DNA of 46,638 nt from UBA4615 sp049422085 (lineage in GTDB: Bacteria; Pseudomonadota; Gammaproteobacteria; Burkholderiales; Burkholderiaceae_E): NCBI GenBank assembly GCA_049422085.1, contig JBMSOD010000001.1:1-46638 (forward strand). Reading direction: 5' to 3'. Both the position numbers and the translations under genes were made by a program. The notes beneath the pieces are model-generated. The model did no database searches and had not been told where the DNA came from. It worked only from the letters and a program-made list of their open reading frames with translations. Each line of letters begins with the position of its first letter. Positions within the stretch are counted from its first letter, which is position 1. Shown piece by piece: positions 7,909 to 16,670 of the stretch.

Positions 7909-9105
7909 TCAGAGCATTTCGATGGCGACCGCCGTGGCCTCGCCACCACCGATGCACAGCGAGGCGACGCCCCGCTTTCCGCCCGTCTTGCGCAGGCCCC
8001 CGATCAGCGTGACGATCAGACGCGCGCCCGAGGCGCCGATCGGATGCCCCAGGGCACAGGCGCCGCCGTGAATGTTGACCTTCTCGTGGGGCAGGCCGTG
8101 TTCCTTCATGGCGGCCATGGCGACCACCGCAAAGGCTTCATTGATTTCGAACAGATCGGTGCTGGCGCTGCTCCAGCCGGTCTTGTCGTAGAGCTTGCGA
8201 ATGGCGCCCACTGGCGCAGTGGTGAACCACTGCGGCTGCTGGGCATGGGTGGCATGGCCGACCATGCGGGCGATCGGCTTGATGCCGAGCGAGGCTGCTG
8301 TAGAGGCGCGCATCATCACCAGCGCGGCCGCGCCATCGGAAATCGAAGAGGACGATGCGGCCGTGACCGTGCCGTCCTTGCGGAATGCAGGCTTGAGCGA
8401 GGGAATCTTGCCGATGTCGCTCTTGAAGGGGCTTTCGTCCTTGTCGAGGGTGACCTCGCCCTTGCGACCTGCCACGGTGAGCGGTGCGATCTCGAAGGCG
8501 AAGGAACCGTCGGTGTTGGCCGCACGAGCCCGCTCGGTGGAGGCAATGGCAAAGGCATCCTGGGCTTCGCGGGTGAACTGGTAATGCGCAGCACAGTCTT
8601 CACCATAGTTGCCCATCGACTTGCCGCCGCCATTGGGCATCTTGTCGTAGGCGTCTTCCAGGCCATCCAGGGCCATATGGTCGAACAGGGTGCCATGGCC
8701 GTAGCGATAACCGCCACGCCCCTTGAGCATCAGGTAGGGCGCATTGCTCATGCTTTCCATGCCGCCCGCCACGATGATGTCCTGGCTGCCCACACTCAGC
8801 AGGTCATGGGCCAGCATGGCGGCCTTCATGCCCGAACCGCAGACCTTGTTGATCGTGGTGGCCCCGGCTGACATGGGCAGGCCTGCCCCGAGCGAGGCCT
8901 GTCGTGCGGGGGCCTGGCCCTGACCCGCAGGCAGCACACAACCCATGATCACTTCCTGCACCTGCTCGGGCGCAAGCCCGGCCCGGGTGACCGCAGCACG
9001 AATCGCATGGGCACCCAGCTGATGTGCCGCGAAGCCCGACAGCTCGCCCATCATGCTGCCAATGGGAGTGCGGGCCACGGAGGCAATGACGATCGGATCA
9101 TTCAT
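7909..9105 (-). CDS. Acetyl-CoA C-acetyltransferase (thiolase)
   Basis: The 398-residue thiolase carries the acyl-accepting Cys89 in 'NKVCGSGMKA', the 'GHPIGASGAR' motif with His354, and the second catalytic Cys384 in 'CIGGGEATA'. The 'FEINEAFAVV' motif is present as well. Length and motifs match biosynthetic-type acetoacetyl-CoA thiolases. In this operon it would cleave acetoacetyl-CoA, released by leucine breakdown, to two acetyl-CoA. It is 51 bases after aceK and 12 before the SDR gene. The substitution of Cys for the usual Ile in 'GGACALGHP' is a minor change. Fadax-type 3-ketoacyl-CoA thiolase activity cannot be excluded. Confidence 0.94.
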   Translation of the reverse strand: MNDPIVIASVARTPIGSMMGELSGFAAHQLGAHAIRAAVTRAGLAPEQVQEVIMGCVLPAGQGQAPARQASLGAGLPMSAGATTINKVCGSGMKAAMLAHDLLSVGSQDIIVAGGMESMSNAPYLMLKGRGGYRYGHGTLFDHMALDGLEDAYDKMPNGGGKSMGNYGEDCAAHYQFTREAQDAFAIASTERARAANTDGSFAFEIAPLTVAGRKGEVTLDKDESPFKSDIGKIPSLKPAFRKDGTVTAASSSSISDGAAALVMMRASTAASLGIKPIARMVGHATHAQQPQWFTTAPVGAIRKLYDKTGWSSASTDLFEINEAFAVVAMAAMKEHGLPHEKVNIHGGACALGHPIGASGARLIVTLIGGLRKTGGKRGVASLCIGGGEATAVAIEML

Positions 9106-9156
9106 GAGTGTTCTCCAGAGCCCGCAAGGGGCTTCGAGGGCGCAGGGGGATTGGCA

Positions 9157-10896
9157 TCAGGCCTGCGCAGGATGATATCGGTTCCGAAAGCGCAGCGATT
9201 CGGGGTAAGGAAAGACGTCTTCCAGCGCACCGGCCCGGATGCGGGCCTGTCTCTCCTGCCAGAAGGCGGCATCGAGCAGGTCGGCATGGTGGCGCATGAA
9301 CGCCTCTCTTACCCTTGGGTCACCGAGCAAAAAAGTGCCGAATTCCTCGGGAAAGACGTCGTTGGGGCCGACGTTGTACCAGGGCTCGCTGGCCATCTCG
9401 TCTTCGGGGGTGCGCGGCGGAGGAATGCGCCGGAAGTTGCACTCGGTGACGTACGCGACTTCGTCATAGTCGTAGAACACGACGCGACCCTGTCGGGTGA
9501 CGCCGAAATTCTTGTAGAGCATGTCGCCCGGAAAGATGTCGGCCGCCACCATCTGTTTGATGGCGTCGCCATATTCGAGAAGGGCCCGCTCGCGTTCGTC
9601 GTCGTCGGCACGCTCGAGGTAGATGTTGAGCGGCACCATGCGTCGTTCGATATAGACATGCCGGATGACCAGCGTCTCACCGTCTTCTTCAATCAGAGAG
9701 GGTGCGGTGGCCCTGAGTTCGGCCAGCAAGGCCTCATCCATGCGTGCACGGGGAAAGGGCACATCTGCATATTCCCAGGTGTCGGCCATGCGGCCCACCC
9801 TGTCATGGACCTTGACCCGCTGATACTGGCTCTGGATGAACTCGCGACTGATGTCCTTGCGCCGATGGTCCTTGATGATCTTGAACACATACGGAAAGGA
9901 CGGCAGGGTGAACACGCCCATCACCAGGCCCTTGATGCCCGGCGCGATGATGAACTTGTCGCCCGAGTGACGCAGGTGGTGCAGCAGATCGCGATAAAAC
10001 GCGGTCTTGCCCTGCTTGTGCAGCCCGAGCATGGTGTAGAGCTCGGACTCAGGTTTGGTCGGCATGAGCGACTTCAGGAAGCGCACATAGGCCGAAGGGA
10101 CCTCCATGTCGACCATGAAATAGGCCCGCGAAAAATTGAACAAGGCGTCGATGCGTTCGGTACCGAAGAGCACGGTATCGAGATAGAGCCGCCCCTGGCT
10201 GTCCTGAAGCACAGGAATGGCAAAGGGCATCAATTCGCCGTCATTGATGTAGCGACCGATGATGTAGGCGCCCTTGTTACGGAAGAACAGCGTCCGCAGC
10301 ACATTGAGCTGGCAGTCTGAGGCCAGGCCCTCGCCCGGGGCGGCCTCCCGCAGGACCTGTTCGACCCAGCCGAGATCGCGCACCACATCAACGAAGGGAC
10401 AGGCCAGGCCCATGTCCACGATCATCTGCCGAAGCGCTGTGGCCATGCCCACCTGGGCCGGATAGTAGGCTCGGTAGCTGGGCGGATCGCTGTCGAGGTA
10501 GTCGGTGGCGACTGCCGGCCGTACGAAGATGAAGTCGTTGTGAAAGTAGGTCCGGTGCAGCAGTTTGGAGCAGACTGAGTTGAAGAAGGTTTCGGCCAGC
10601 TCGGGCTGACGGTGGTCGGCCAGCAGCGCAACATAGTGGCGCTTGACCTGCTGCCAGTTGCCGGCCGCAAGTTCTGCGGCATTGAACTCGCGTGCGATGC
10701 GGTCGAGCGCCTCGGCCACGCGGGCGTCATAAAAGGCGATCCGTTCGCGGGCCAGCTGTCGGATCGCATGCCAGTCGCCGCGCTCGTAGCGTGCCTTGGC
10801 CTGCTGTGCGTTGTAGCGGAAAAGCGCGTAGTGCCGGTCAAACCCGTTACGAATCGCCAGCGCAATGGCGGCCGCAGTGGAGTCACGCTGGGGCAT
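9157..10896 (-). CDS. aceK: Isocitrate dehydrogenase kinase/phosphatase
   Basis: AceK phosphorylates and dephosphorylates isocitrate dehydrogenase, setting the split between the TCA cycle and the glyoxylate shunt. The 579-residue length is standard. The regulatory N-terminal half is followed by the ATP loop 'APGIKGLVMG' (318-327) with Lys339 in 'FKIIKD', and the catalytic segment 'FPGDMLYKNFGVT' (Asp458, Asn463) with 'FYDYDEVAY' (475-478 acidic cluster). The gene is not next to aceA or aceB here. It lies 13 bases after ivd and 51 before the thiolase, so it looks co-transcribed with leucine/acyl-CoA catabolism, which feeds acetyl-CoA. That coupling is inferred from position. Confidence 0.97.
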   Translation of the reverse strand: MPQRDSTAAAIALAIRNGFDRHYALFRYNAQQAKARYERGDWHAIRQLARERIAFYDARVAEALDRIAREFNAAELAAGNWQQVKRHYVALLADHRQPELAETFFNSVCSKLLHRTYFHNDFIFVRPAVATDYLDSDPPSYRAYYPAQVGMATALRQMIVDMGLACPFVDVVRDLGWVEQVLREAAPGEGLASDCQLNVLRTLFFRNKGAYIIGRYINDGELMPFAIPVLQDSQGRLYLDTVLFGTERIDALFNFSRAYFMVDMEVPSAYVRFLKSLMPTKPESELYTMLGLHKQGKTAFYRDLLHHLRHSGDKFIIAPGIKGLVMGVFTLPSFPYVFKIIKDHRRKDISREFIQSQYQRVKVHDRVGRMADTWEYADVPFPRARMDEALLAELRATAPSLIEEDGETLVIRHVYIERRMVPLNIYLERADDDERERALLEYGDAIKQMVAADIFPGDMLYKNFGVTRQGRVVFYDYDEVAYVTECNFRRIPPPRTPEDEMASEPWYNVGPNDVFPEEFGTFLLGDPRVREAFMRHHADLLDAAFWQERQARIRAGALEDVFPYPESLRFRNRYHPAQA

Positions 10897-10909
10897 TGTT
10901 CGAAGGTCC

Positions 10910-12097
10910 TCAGCGGGTTTCGGAAAAGAGTTCGCGGCCGATCAGCATGCGTCGGATCTCGGAGGTGCCTGCGCCGATCTCGTAGAGCTTGGCATCGCGC
11001 CACAGCCGTCCGGTGGGTGAATCATTGATATAGCCATTGCCACCCAGGCACTGAATGGCTTCGCCGGCCATCCAGGTGGCCTTTTCGGCGCTGTACAGGA
11101 TCGCGGCGGCTGCATCCTTGCGTAAGGTACGTACATCGACCTGACCCGCGTGCGAGCGGTCGCATTGCCGGGCGACCTCGTACACATAGGCGCGACAGGC
11201 CATCATGGTGCTGTACATGTCGGCGAGCTTGCCCTGCATGAGCTGGAACTCGCCGATCGGCTGACCGAACTGCTTGCGCTCATGCACATAAGGCACCACC
11301 GCATCCATGCAGGCGCTCATGATGCCCAGCGGCCCGCCCGAAAGCACGGCGCGCTCAAAGTCCAGGCCGCTCATCAGCACATTGACGCCTCGCCCCAGGC
11401 CGCCCAGCACGTTTTCGGCGGGTACTTCGCAGTCCTGGAAGACCAGCTCGCCGGTATGACTGCCTCGCATGCCCAGCTTGTCGAGCTTTTGCGCCACCGA
11501 AAACCCCGGAAAGTCCTTTTCGACCAGGAAGGCGGTGATGCCGCGCGGACCGGCTTCCAGGTCGTTCTTGGCATAGATCACCATCACGTCGGCATCGGGG
11601 CCGTTGGTGATCCACATCTTGCTTCCATTGAGCACCCAGCGATCGCCCCGAAAGTCGGCCCGCAGCTTCATGGACACCACATCCGAGCCCGCGCCCGGCT
11701 CGCTCATCGCGAGGGCGCCAATCCACTCGCCACTGACCAGCTTGGGCAGGTACTTGCGCTTTTGCTCCAGCGTGCCGTTGCGATGGATCTGATTGATGCA
11801 CAGGTTGGAATGCGCGCCATAGGACAGGCCCACCGAAGCCGAGCCACGCGAGATCTCTTCCATGGCGACCACATGGGCCAGGTAGCCCAGATCGGAGCCG
11901 CCGTATTCGGGCGAGACCGTGATGCCATGCACGCCCAGATCGCCCAGCTTTTTCCACAGGTCCATGGGGAACTGATCGGTGCGATCGATCTCTCCCGCCC
12001 GGGGTGTGATCTCGGCCGAGGTGAACTGCTGCAGGGCATCCCGCAGCATGGCGATGTCTTCGCCGAGGTCGAACTGCAGTCCGGGCAGGTTGATCAT
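10910..12097 (-). CDS. ivd: Isovaleryl-CoA dehydrogenase
   Basis: This enzyme catalyses the first committed step of leucine degradation, isovaleryl-CoA to 3-methylcrotonyl-CoA, with FAD and ETF. At 395 residues it is full length. The specific signature is the catalytic Glu248 in 'GLDFERAVLSGGP', matching the unusual base position of isovaleryl-CoA dehydrogenases. Correspondingly, the C-terminal 'YEIGAGTSEIRR' lacks the glutamate that other acyl-CoA dehydrogenases use at that site. 'LSYGAHSNLC' and 'AMSEPGAGSDV' are also family-typical. It is the first gene of the leftward operon. The ribosome-binding site before the ATG is weak. Also called liuA. Confidence 0.96.
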   Translation of the reverse strand: MINLPGLQFDLGEDIAMLRDALQQFTSAEITPRAGEIDRTDQFPMDLWKKLGDLGVHGITVSPEYGGSDLGYLAHVVAMEEISRGSASVGLSYGAHSNLCINQIHRNGTLEQKRKYLPKLVSGEWIGALAMSEPGAGSDVVSMKLRADFRGDRWVLNGSKMWITNGPDADVMVIYAKNDLEAGPRGITAFLVEKDFPGFSVAQKLDKLGMRGSHTGELVFQDCEVPAENVLGGLGRGVNVLMSGLDFERAVLSGGPLGIMSACMDAVVPYVHERKQFGQPIGEFQLMQGKLADMYSTMMACRAYVYEVARQCDRSHAGQVDVRTLRKDAAAAILYSAEKATWMAGEAIQCLGGNGYINDSPTGRLWRDAKLYEIGAGTSEIRRMLIGRELFSETR

Positions 12098-12156
12098 GGA
12101 ATGGCTCGCAAAGGGGCAGGGTTAGACTGGATGTCCGATTTTCGCTCAGATTCGGC
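12098..12156. promoter_or_regulatory. Divergent intergenic region between ivd operon and MBL hydrolase
   Basis: These 59 bases separate two genes pointing away from each other, so promoters for both the leucine operon and the metallo-hydrolase should lie here or in the early coding regions. I see no convincing -35/-10 pair. The best plus-strand -10-like string is TAGACT near 12124. There is no clear inverted repeat that would mark a LiuR-type operator. Confidence 0.35.
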
Positions 12157-13215
12157 ATGAACCCGCTCGAACACGAATTGACCTATCCCCTGGGGGATAC
12201 CCTCCCGGCCTTTGGAAGCCGTCTCGAGGTGGCGCCTGGCGTGTACTGGCTGCGCATGCCGCTGCCCTTTGCACTCGACCACATCAACCTGTGGCTGCTG
12301 CGCGATCGTATCGGGGGTCGCGAGGGCTGGACAGTGATCGACTGCGGTGTGGCCACCGATGACACCCGTCGTCACTGGGATACCCTGATCGAGCATCACT
12401 TCGAGGGCCTGCCCCTGCTGCGTGTCCTGTGCACGCACAACCATCCTGATCATGTCGGGCTGGCGGGCATGCTCACCCAGCGCTTTGGTGCCCCGCTCTG
12501 GATGACCGTGGGCGAATACGCCATGGGTCGCATCCTGTCGGTACAGATGCCTGGATCCGATCCGCAGGCCACCTACAAGCACTACCTGCGCAACGGCGTG
12601 CCTGACAGTCCACAGCTCGAAGCCCTGCGCACCAAGACCCGGTCCCACTATCCGAGTCTGGTGCCCGAGATGCCGCTGTCCTTCCGGCGCATCGGCGACC
12701 ATGAGGACATCCAGATCGGCGGCAGGACCTGGCAGGTGATCATCGGGACAGGGCACTCGGCTGAGCATGCAGCGCTGCATTGCGCTGCAGAGCGTCTCCT
12801 GATCTCGGGCGACATGGTGCTGCCGCGCATTTCCACCAATGTCTCGGTCTTCGATATGGAGCCCGAAGCGAATCCGCTGGAGTGGTATTTAAGCTCACTG
12901 CGCCGCTTCGAGGTCTGCCATGCGGACACGCTGGTGCTGCCCTCGCATGGCCGCCCATTCAGGGGACTGCCCCGGCGGCTGCAGCAATTACATGAGCATC
13001 ACGATGATCGCCTTGCAGCCATCGCATCGGCCTGCCGCGAGCGCCCTCGGCATGGTGCCGAGGCCGTGCAGATCATCTTTCGCCGGACCTTCGATACCCA
13101 CGAGATGATGTTTGCCCTGGGCGAAGCCCTGGCCCATCTGCATGCCCTGTGGTACCGCGGACAACTACGCCGCGAGCTTGGCCCCGACGGCGTGCACCGG
13201 TTCTCGGCGGCCTGA
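12157..13215 (+). CDS. Metallo-beta-lactamase-fold hydrolase
   Basis: The 352-residue protein has the zinc-binding motif 'THNHPDHVG' (His94, His96, Asp98, His99), then His200 in 'GTGHSAEH', Asp219 in 'ISGDMVLP' and His264 in 'LPSHGRP'. These are the complete dinuclear metal ligands of glyoxalase-II/lactonase-like hydrolases. A helical C-terminal extension of about 80 residues follows, as in LACTB2-like proteins. It has no signal peptide. It faces away from the ivd operon and converges on purT with 54 bases between. Hydrolysis of an acyl-CoA or other thioester is plausible given the neighbours, but the substrate is not determinable. Confidence 0.9.
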   Translation: MNPLEHELTYPLGDTLPAFGSRLEVAPGVYWLRMPLPFALDHINLWLLRDRIGGREGWTVIDCGVATDDTRRHWDTLIEHHFEGLPLLRVLCTHNHPDHVGLAGMLTQRFGAPLWMTVGEYAMGRILSVQMPGSDPQATYKHYLRNGVPDSPQLEALRTKTRSHYPSLVPEMPLSFRRIGDHEDIQIGGRTWQVIIGTGHSAEHAALHCAAERLLISGDMVLPRISTNVSVFDMEPEANPLEWYLSSLRRFEVCHADTLVLPSHGRPFRGLPRRLQQLHEHHDDRLAAIASACRERPRHGAEAVQIIFRRTFDTHEMMFALGEALAHLHALWYRGQLRRELGPDGVHRFSAA

Positions 13216-13269
13216 CGGAGCGCGGCTTCTGGCTGCCTCGGGCGGCCTCGCGCAGAAGCTTGACCCGCC

Positions 13270-14529
13270 TCAGGCCTGCCTGGGCCTGACGCGTGCTGCT
13301 GCTTCCTTGGCGATGGCCCGGGCCTGGTCGGTATCCTCAGCGCGTGCAAGCGCCACGCCCATGCGGCGTTTGAGGAAGGATTCGGGTTTTCCGAACAGGC
13401 GCAGGTCTGTTCCGGGCAGGGCAAGTGCCTCGGCCACGCCGTCAAAGACGATGCCCTTGGCATTGACCCCGCCATAGATCACCGCACTGGCCCCGGGATT
13501 GCGCAAGCGCGTATCCACAGGCAAACCCAGGATGGCCCTCGCATGCAGCTCAAACTCCGACTGATGCTGGGTGCACATCGTGACCATCCCGGTGTCGTGC
13601 GGACGGGGGCTCACTTCCGAGAACCAGACCTCGTCGCCCTTCACGAAAAGCTCCACGCCAAAGAGCCCCGTACCGCCCAGGGCTTCGGTGACCTTGTGGG
13701 CGATCTCGCGCGAACGCTGCAGCGCCAGTGCGCTCATGGGCTGAGGCTGCCAGCTCTCGACATAATCACCCGAGACCTGCACATGCCCGATCGGCTCGCA
13801 GTAGGCGGTTTCGATGTCGCCCGAGGCGGCACGTGCGCGCACGGTGAGCAGGGTGATTTCGTAGTCGAAGTCGATGAAGCCTTCCACGATCACCCGGCCG
13901 GCATCGACCCGGCCGCCGGTACCGGCATAGGTCCATGCCTCGCCCACCTCCCGTGGCCCGTCGACCTTGGACTGGCCTTTGCCTGAGGAGGACATCACCG
14001 GTTTGACGATGCAGGGATAGCCGATCCCGCCGTCGATGGCCGCCTGGAGTTCGGCGAGGCTGCTGGCAAAGCGGTAGGGCGAGGTGGGCAGGCCGAGCTC
14101 TTCGGCGGCAAGCCGCCGGATGCCTTCGCGATTCATGGTGAGCCAGGCCGCGCGCGCGGTGGGTGTCACGGCCACCAGGCCCTCCCGTTCGAGTTCGAGC
14201 AGGGTAGGCGTCGCGATGGCTTCGATCTCGGGCACGATCCGGTGCGGGCGCACCTGCTCCACGAGTGCACGCAGTGCCGCCCCATCGGTCATGTCGATCA
14301 CGTGGGCTGAATGCGCCACCTGCTGCCCGGGGGCATCGGCATAGCGATCAACGGCGATCACCTCGACGCCAAGACGCTGCAAGGCAATGATCACTTCCTT
14401 GCCGAGCTCGCCGGCGCCAAGAAACATCAGGCGCGTCGCATTGGGCGACAGCGGGGTTCCCAGGGGCCCGTTCGCGTGAGGATCAGACGGACGTGACGAC
14501 TCATTGGAGGCAGGGGTTTGAGCGTTCAA
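13270..14529 (-). CDS. purT: Formate-dependent phosphoribosylglycinamide formyltransferase
   Basis: PurT uses formate and ATP to formylate GAR in purine synthesis, independent of folate. The protein is an ATP-grasp enzyme: 'LGAGELGKEV' opens the first domain, 'PEIEAIATPTL' follows, then 'CIVKPVMSSSGKGQS' for ATP binding, and 'FGVELFVKGDEVWFSEVSPRPHDTG' split over the metal-binding strands. At 419 residues it carries about 20 extra N-terminal residues rich in Ser, Pro and Asn compared with the usual start near 'LGTPLSPNATR'; the true start could be later. Its start overlaps the end of the spermidine-synthase-like gene by 4 bases, implying coupled translation. Confidence 0.96.
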   Translation of the reverse strand: MNAQTPASNESSRPSDPHANGPLGTPLSPNATRLMFLGAGELGKEVIIALQRLGVEVIAVDRYADAPGQQVAHSAHVIDMTDGAALRALVEQVRPHRIVPEIEAIATPTLLELEREGLVAVTPTARAAWLTMNREGIRRLAAEELGLPTSPYRFASSLAELQAAIDGGIGYPCIVKPVMSSSGKGQSKVDGPREVGEAWTYAGTGGRVDAGRVIVEGFIDFDYEITLLTVRARAASGDIETAYCEPIGHVQVSGDYVESWQPQPMSALALQRSREIAHKVTEALGGTGLFGVELFVKGDEVWFSEVSPRPHDTGMVTMCTQHQSEFELHARAILGLPVDTRLRNPGASAVIYGGVNAKGIVFDGVAEALALPGTDLRLFGKPESFLKRRMGVALARAEDTDQARAIAKEAAARVRPRQA

Positions 14530-16670
14530 CGCAGGACCTCGAAAAGATTGTGATGGTCATCGGTCCAGGTGGCCCGATGCGCCGGTGGCGGCTCAATCGT
14601 CTGTCCGCCCTGGTTCACCAGAGTGCGAACGGTCTGCTCGTTGGCCGTCAGCACCACCCAGGTGGACCGGTAGAAGGGCGACCCCGCAGGGGGCGCGTCA
14701 GCAATCAGGATGGCCTGCATCTTTGCTTCATCAGCCAGTCTGCGAACCACACCGGACAGATCGAGATAGCGGTTGGTGATGTGCAGGGCGATCGCGCCCC
14801 CGTCAGTCAGATGGCGACGGTAGACGGCCATGGCTTCCCGCGTGACCAGATGGACTGGGATTGAATCACTGGAGAAGGCATCGACTGCCAGGATGTCATA
14901 GCGCTGATCGGGCTCCCGCTCCATCATCAGCCGTGCATCCCCCAGGATGTGCTCGATGGTCGCCTTCGAGTCCTTCAGGTAGCTGAAATGCTGCTCGGCA
15001 AACTGCAGCACCGTCGGATTGAGTTCGTACATGCGGTAGACATCACCGGCACGTCCGTAGGTAGCCAGGGTGCCAACGCCCAGTCCGATCAGCCCCAGCC
15101 GTGCGGGCCCGCCTTCATGGCGCAGGGCGATCAGGCGTCCGATTCCGGAGCCGGGCCCGTAGTATGTCGTGGCGAGCCCGGGATCGTTCGAACGCTGCTC
15201 GCCATGAAGAATCTCGCCATGAAGAAGCTGCTTTCTTCCGGCCTTGGTGCCATCGGGCAAAGTCATGTCCACGGCGCGCACCCTGAGCGTTCCGTAAAAA
15301 TTCCTCGAGATCTCGATCATGTCGCCCCGGATCCATCGGGAATAGTCGCCCACCAGGAGAGCGCAGGCGACCAGCGCTGCAGTGCCGATCCAGCGCCCCT
15401 TGCCTTGTGCGAGCGAACCCACCAGGAGCGCGATGATGGCCAGGGCGATCGGCAGCTCCCAGTACCAGTCGAACACCATCGGTGCGCCCAGACCCACAAG
15501 CAGTCCGCCCACCGCGCCACCCAGCGATACCATGAGATAGAAGCGGGTCAGATGGGCAGGCGCAGGCTTGCGGCGCACCAGTTCGCCATGCACGAACATG
15601 CACAGAATGAACAGTCCCACTGCATACAGCGGAACCGCATGCCGGATCTCGAGCAGTCCGCGCTCCAGACCGCCTTCATCGGAGATCCGGTAGGACAGTC
15701 CCGCGGTCAGCAAAACCGTGGCCACCGCTGCAAGCAGCATATACACGCGTCGCTTGTACCAGCCCTCGCCATCGAAGCACAGGATGAAGGTGATCAGGTA
15801 CAGGGCCAGCGGCAGGACCCACAGGAAGGGGACTGAGGCCACGTTCTGGGTGATGTGCGTCGTGATCGCCAGCAGCATCAAGGAGCCCAGCGCAGCAAGC
15901 AGGAGCCACAGCCCCTGTTCACCCAGCGTGGGGGGCGGGGAGTGACCCGCAGTCTCGCCCTTCGGCAACGCGGTCTCGGGCGCTGACAGCCCGATGGATG
16001 CCTTTGCCACCCTCACGGCGCGCCAGCCACACAGGCCGGCGAGGAGAGCAAAGAACACGTAGCCGATCGACCAGCCAATCGCCTGTGAGCGACCGCTGGC
16101 CATGGGCTCGATGACCGGAGGGTAAGCGACCAGCGCAATCATGGACGCAAGGTTGGACAAGGCATAGAGCCGGTAGACCCGGGCGGTGCTGAACTCCCGC
16201 GTGAACCAGGCCTGTACCAGCGGGCCGGTGGTGGCCAGCATGAGATAGGGCAGACCAATGGTCAGGGTCAGAAGCAGCAGGATGCGACCGACCGGCTGCG
16301 TCGCATCGTCAGGTTTGAACTCCGCAGAGGCGATGATGGGCAGAAAGGCAAGACTGATCAGGAGCAGGGCCGTGTGCACGATGGCCTGCTGCCTTGCCTT
16401 CAGGCGCCGGATCACCCAGTCGGAATAGAAGTAGCCCGCGAGCAGCGCGACCTGGAAGAACACCATGCAGGTGGTCCAGACCGCTGCCGACCCACCGAAC
16501 CAGGGCAGGATCTGTCGGGCAATGATGGGCTGCACCAGAAAGAGCAGGAAGGCGGAGATCGCAATGGTGCAGGCGTGCAGCAGCATGGCAGGCTGAGAGG
16601 GCATCGGGGGTTGATGTGCCGGAGCGCCGGCGATCCTGTTCAGGGCTGGGGGAGTCCCATCACCCGCCAT
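14526..16670 (-). CDS. Membrane-anchored spermidine-synthase-like protein
   Basis: The N-terminal two thirds hold many hydrophobic helices (starting 'AISAFLLFLVQPIIAR', with 'ILPWFGGSAAVWTTCMVFFQ'). The C-terminal third is a Rossmann methyltransferase-like spermidine-synthase domain with 'GLIGLGVGTLATYG', 'YELNPTVLQFAE' and 'VDAFSSDSIPVHL'. This is the fused transporter-like/spermidine synthase family, whose members often do not make spermidine. I placed the start at 16670, where an AGG lies close upstream and the gene overlaps the glycosylase by 31 bases. An ATG at 16604, which leaves a 35-base gap and lacks a ribosome-binding site, is the alternative. The function is unknown; an inner-membrane aminopropyl- or methyl-transferase is possible. 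Confidence 0.85.
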   Translation of the reverse strand: MAGDGTPPALNRIAGAPAHQPPMPSQPAMLLHACTIAISAFLLFLVQPIIARQILPWFGGSAAVWTTCMVFFQVALLAGYFYSDWVIRRLKARQQAIVHTALLLISLAFLPIIASAEFKPDDATQPVGRILLLLTLTIGLPYLMLATTGPLVQAWFTREFSTARVYRLYALSNLASMIALVAYPPVIEPMASGRSQAIGWSIGYVFFALLAGLCGWRAVRVAKASIGLSAPETALPKGETAGHSPPPTLGEQGLWLLLAALGSLMLLAITTHITQNVASVPFLWVLPLALYLITFILCFDGEGWYKRRVYMLLAAVATVLLTAGLSYRISDEGGLERGLLEIRHAVPLYAVGLFILCMFVHGELVRRKPAPAHLTRFYLMVSLGGAVGGLLVGLGAPMVFDWYWELPIALAIIALLVGSLAQGKGRWIGTAALVACALLVGDYSRWIRGDMIEISRNFYGTLRVRAVDMTLPDGTKAGRKQLLHGEILHGEQRSNDPGLATTYYGPGSGIGRLIALRHEGGPARLGLIGLGVGTLATYGRAGDVYRMYELNPTVLQFAEQHFSYLKDSKATIEHILGDARLMMEREPDQRYDILAVDAFSSDSIPVHLVTREAMAVYRRHLTDGGAIALHITNRYLDLSGVVRRLADEAKMQAILIADAPPAGSPFYRSTWVVLTANEQTVRTLVNQGGQTIEPPPAHRATWTDDHHNLFEVLR

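Noticed and set aside
7369..8871. Plus-strand open frame of 500 codons opposite the SDR and thiolase genes
   Set aside because: No domain, no ribosome-binding site, and it mirrors the third-position GC bias of the true minus-strand genes.
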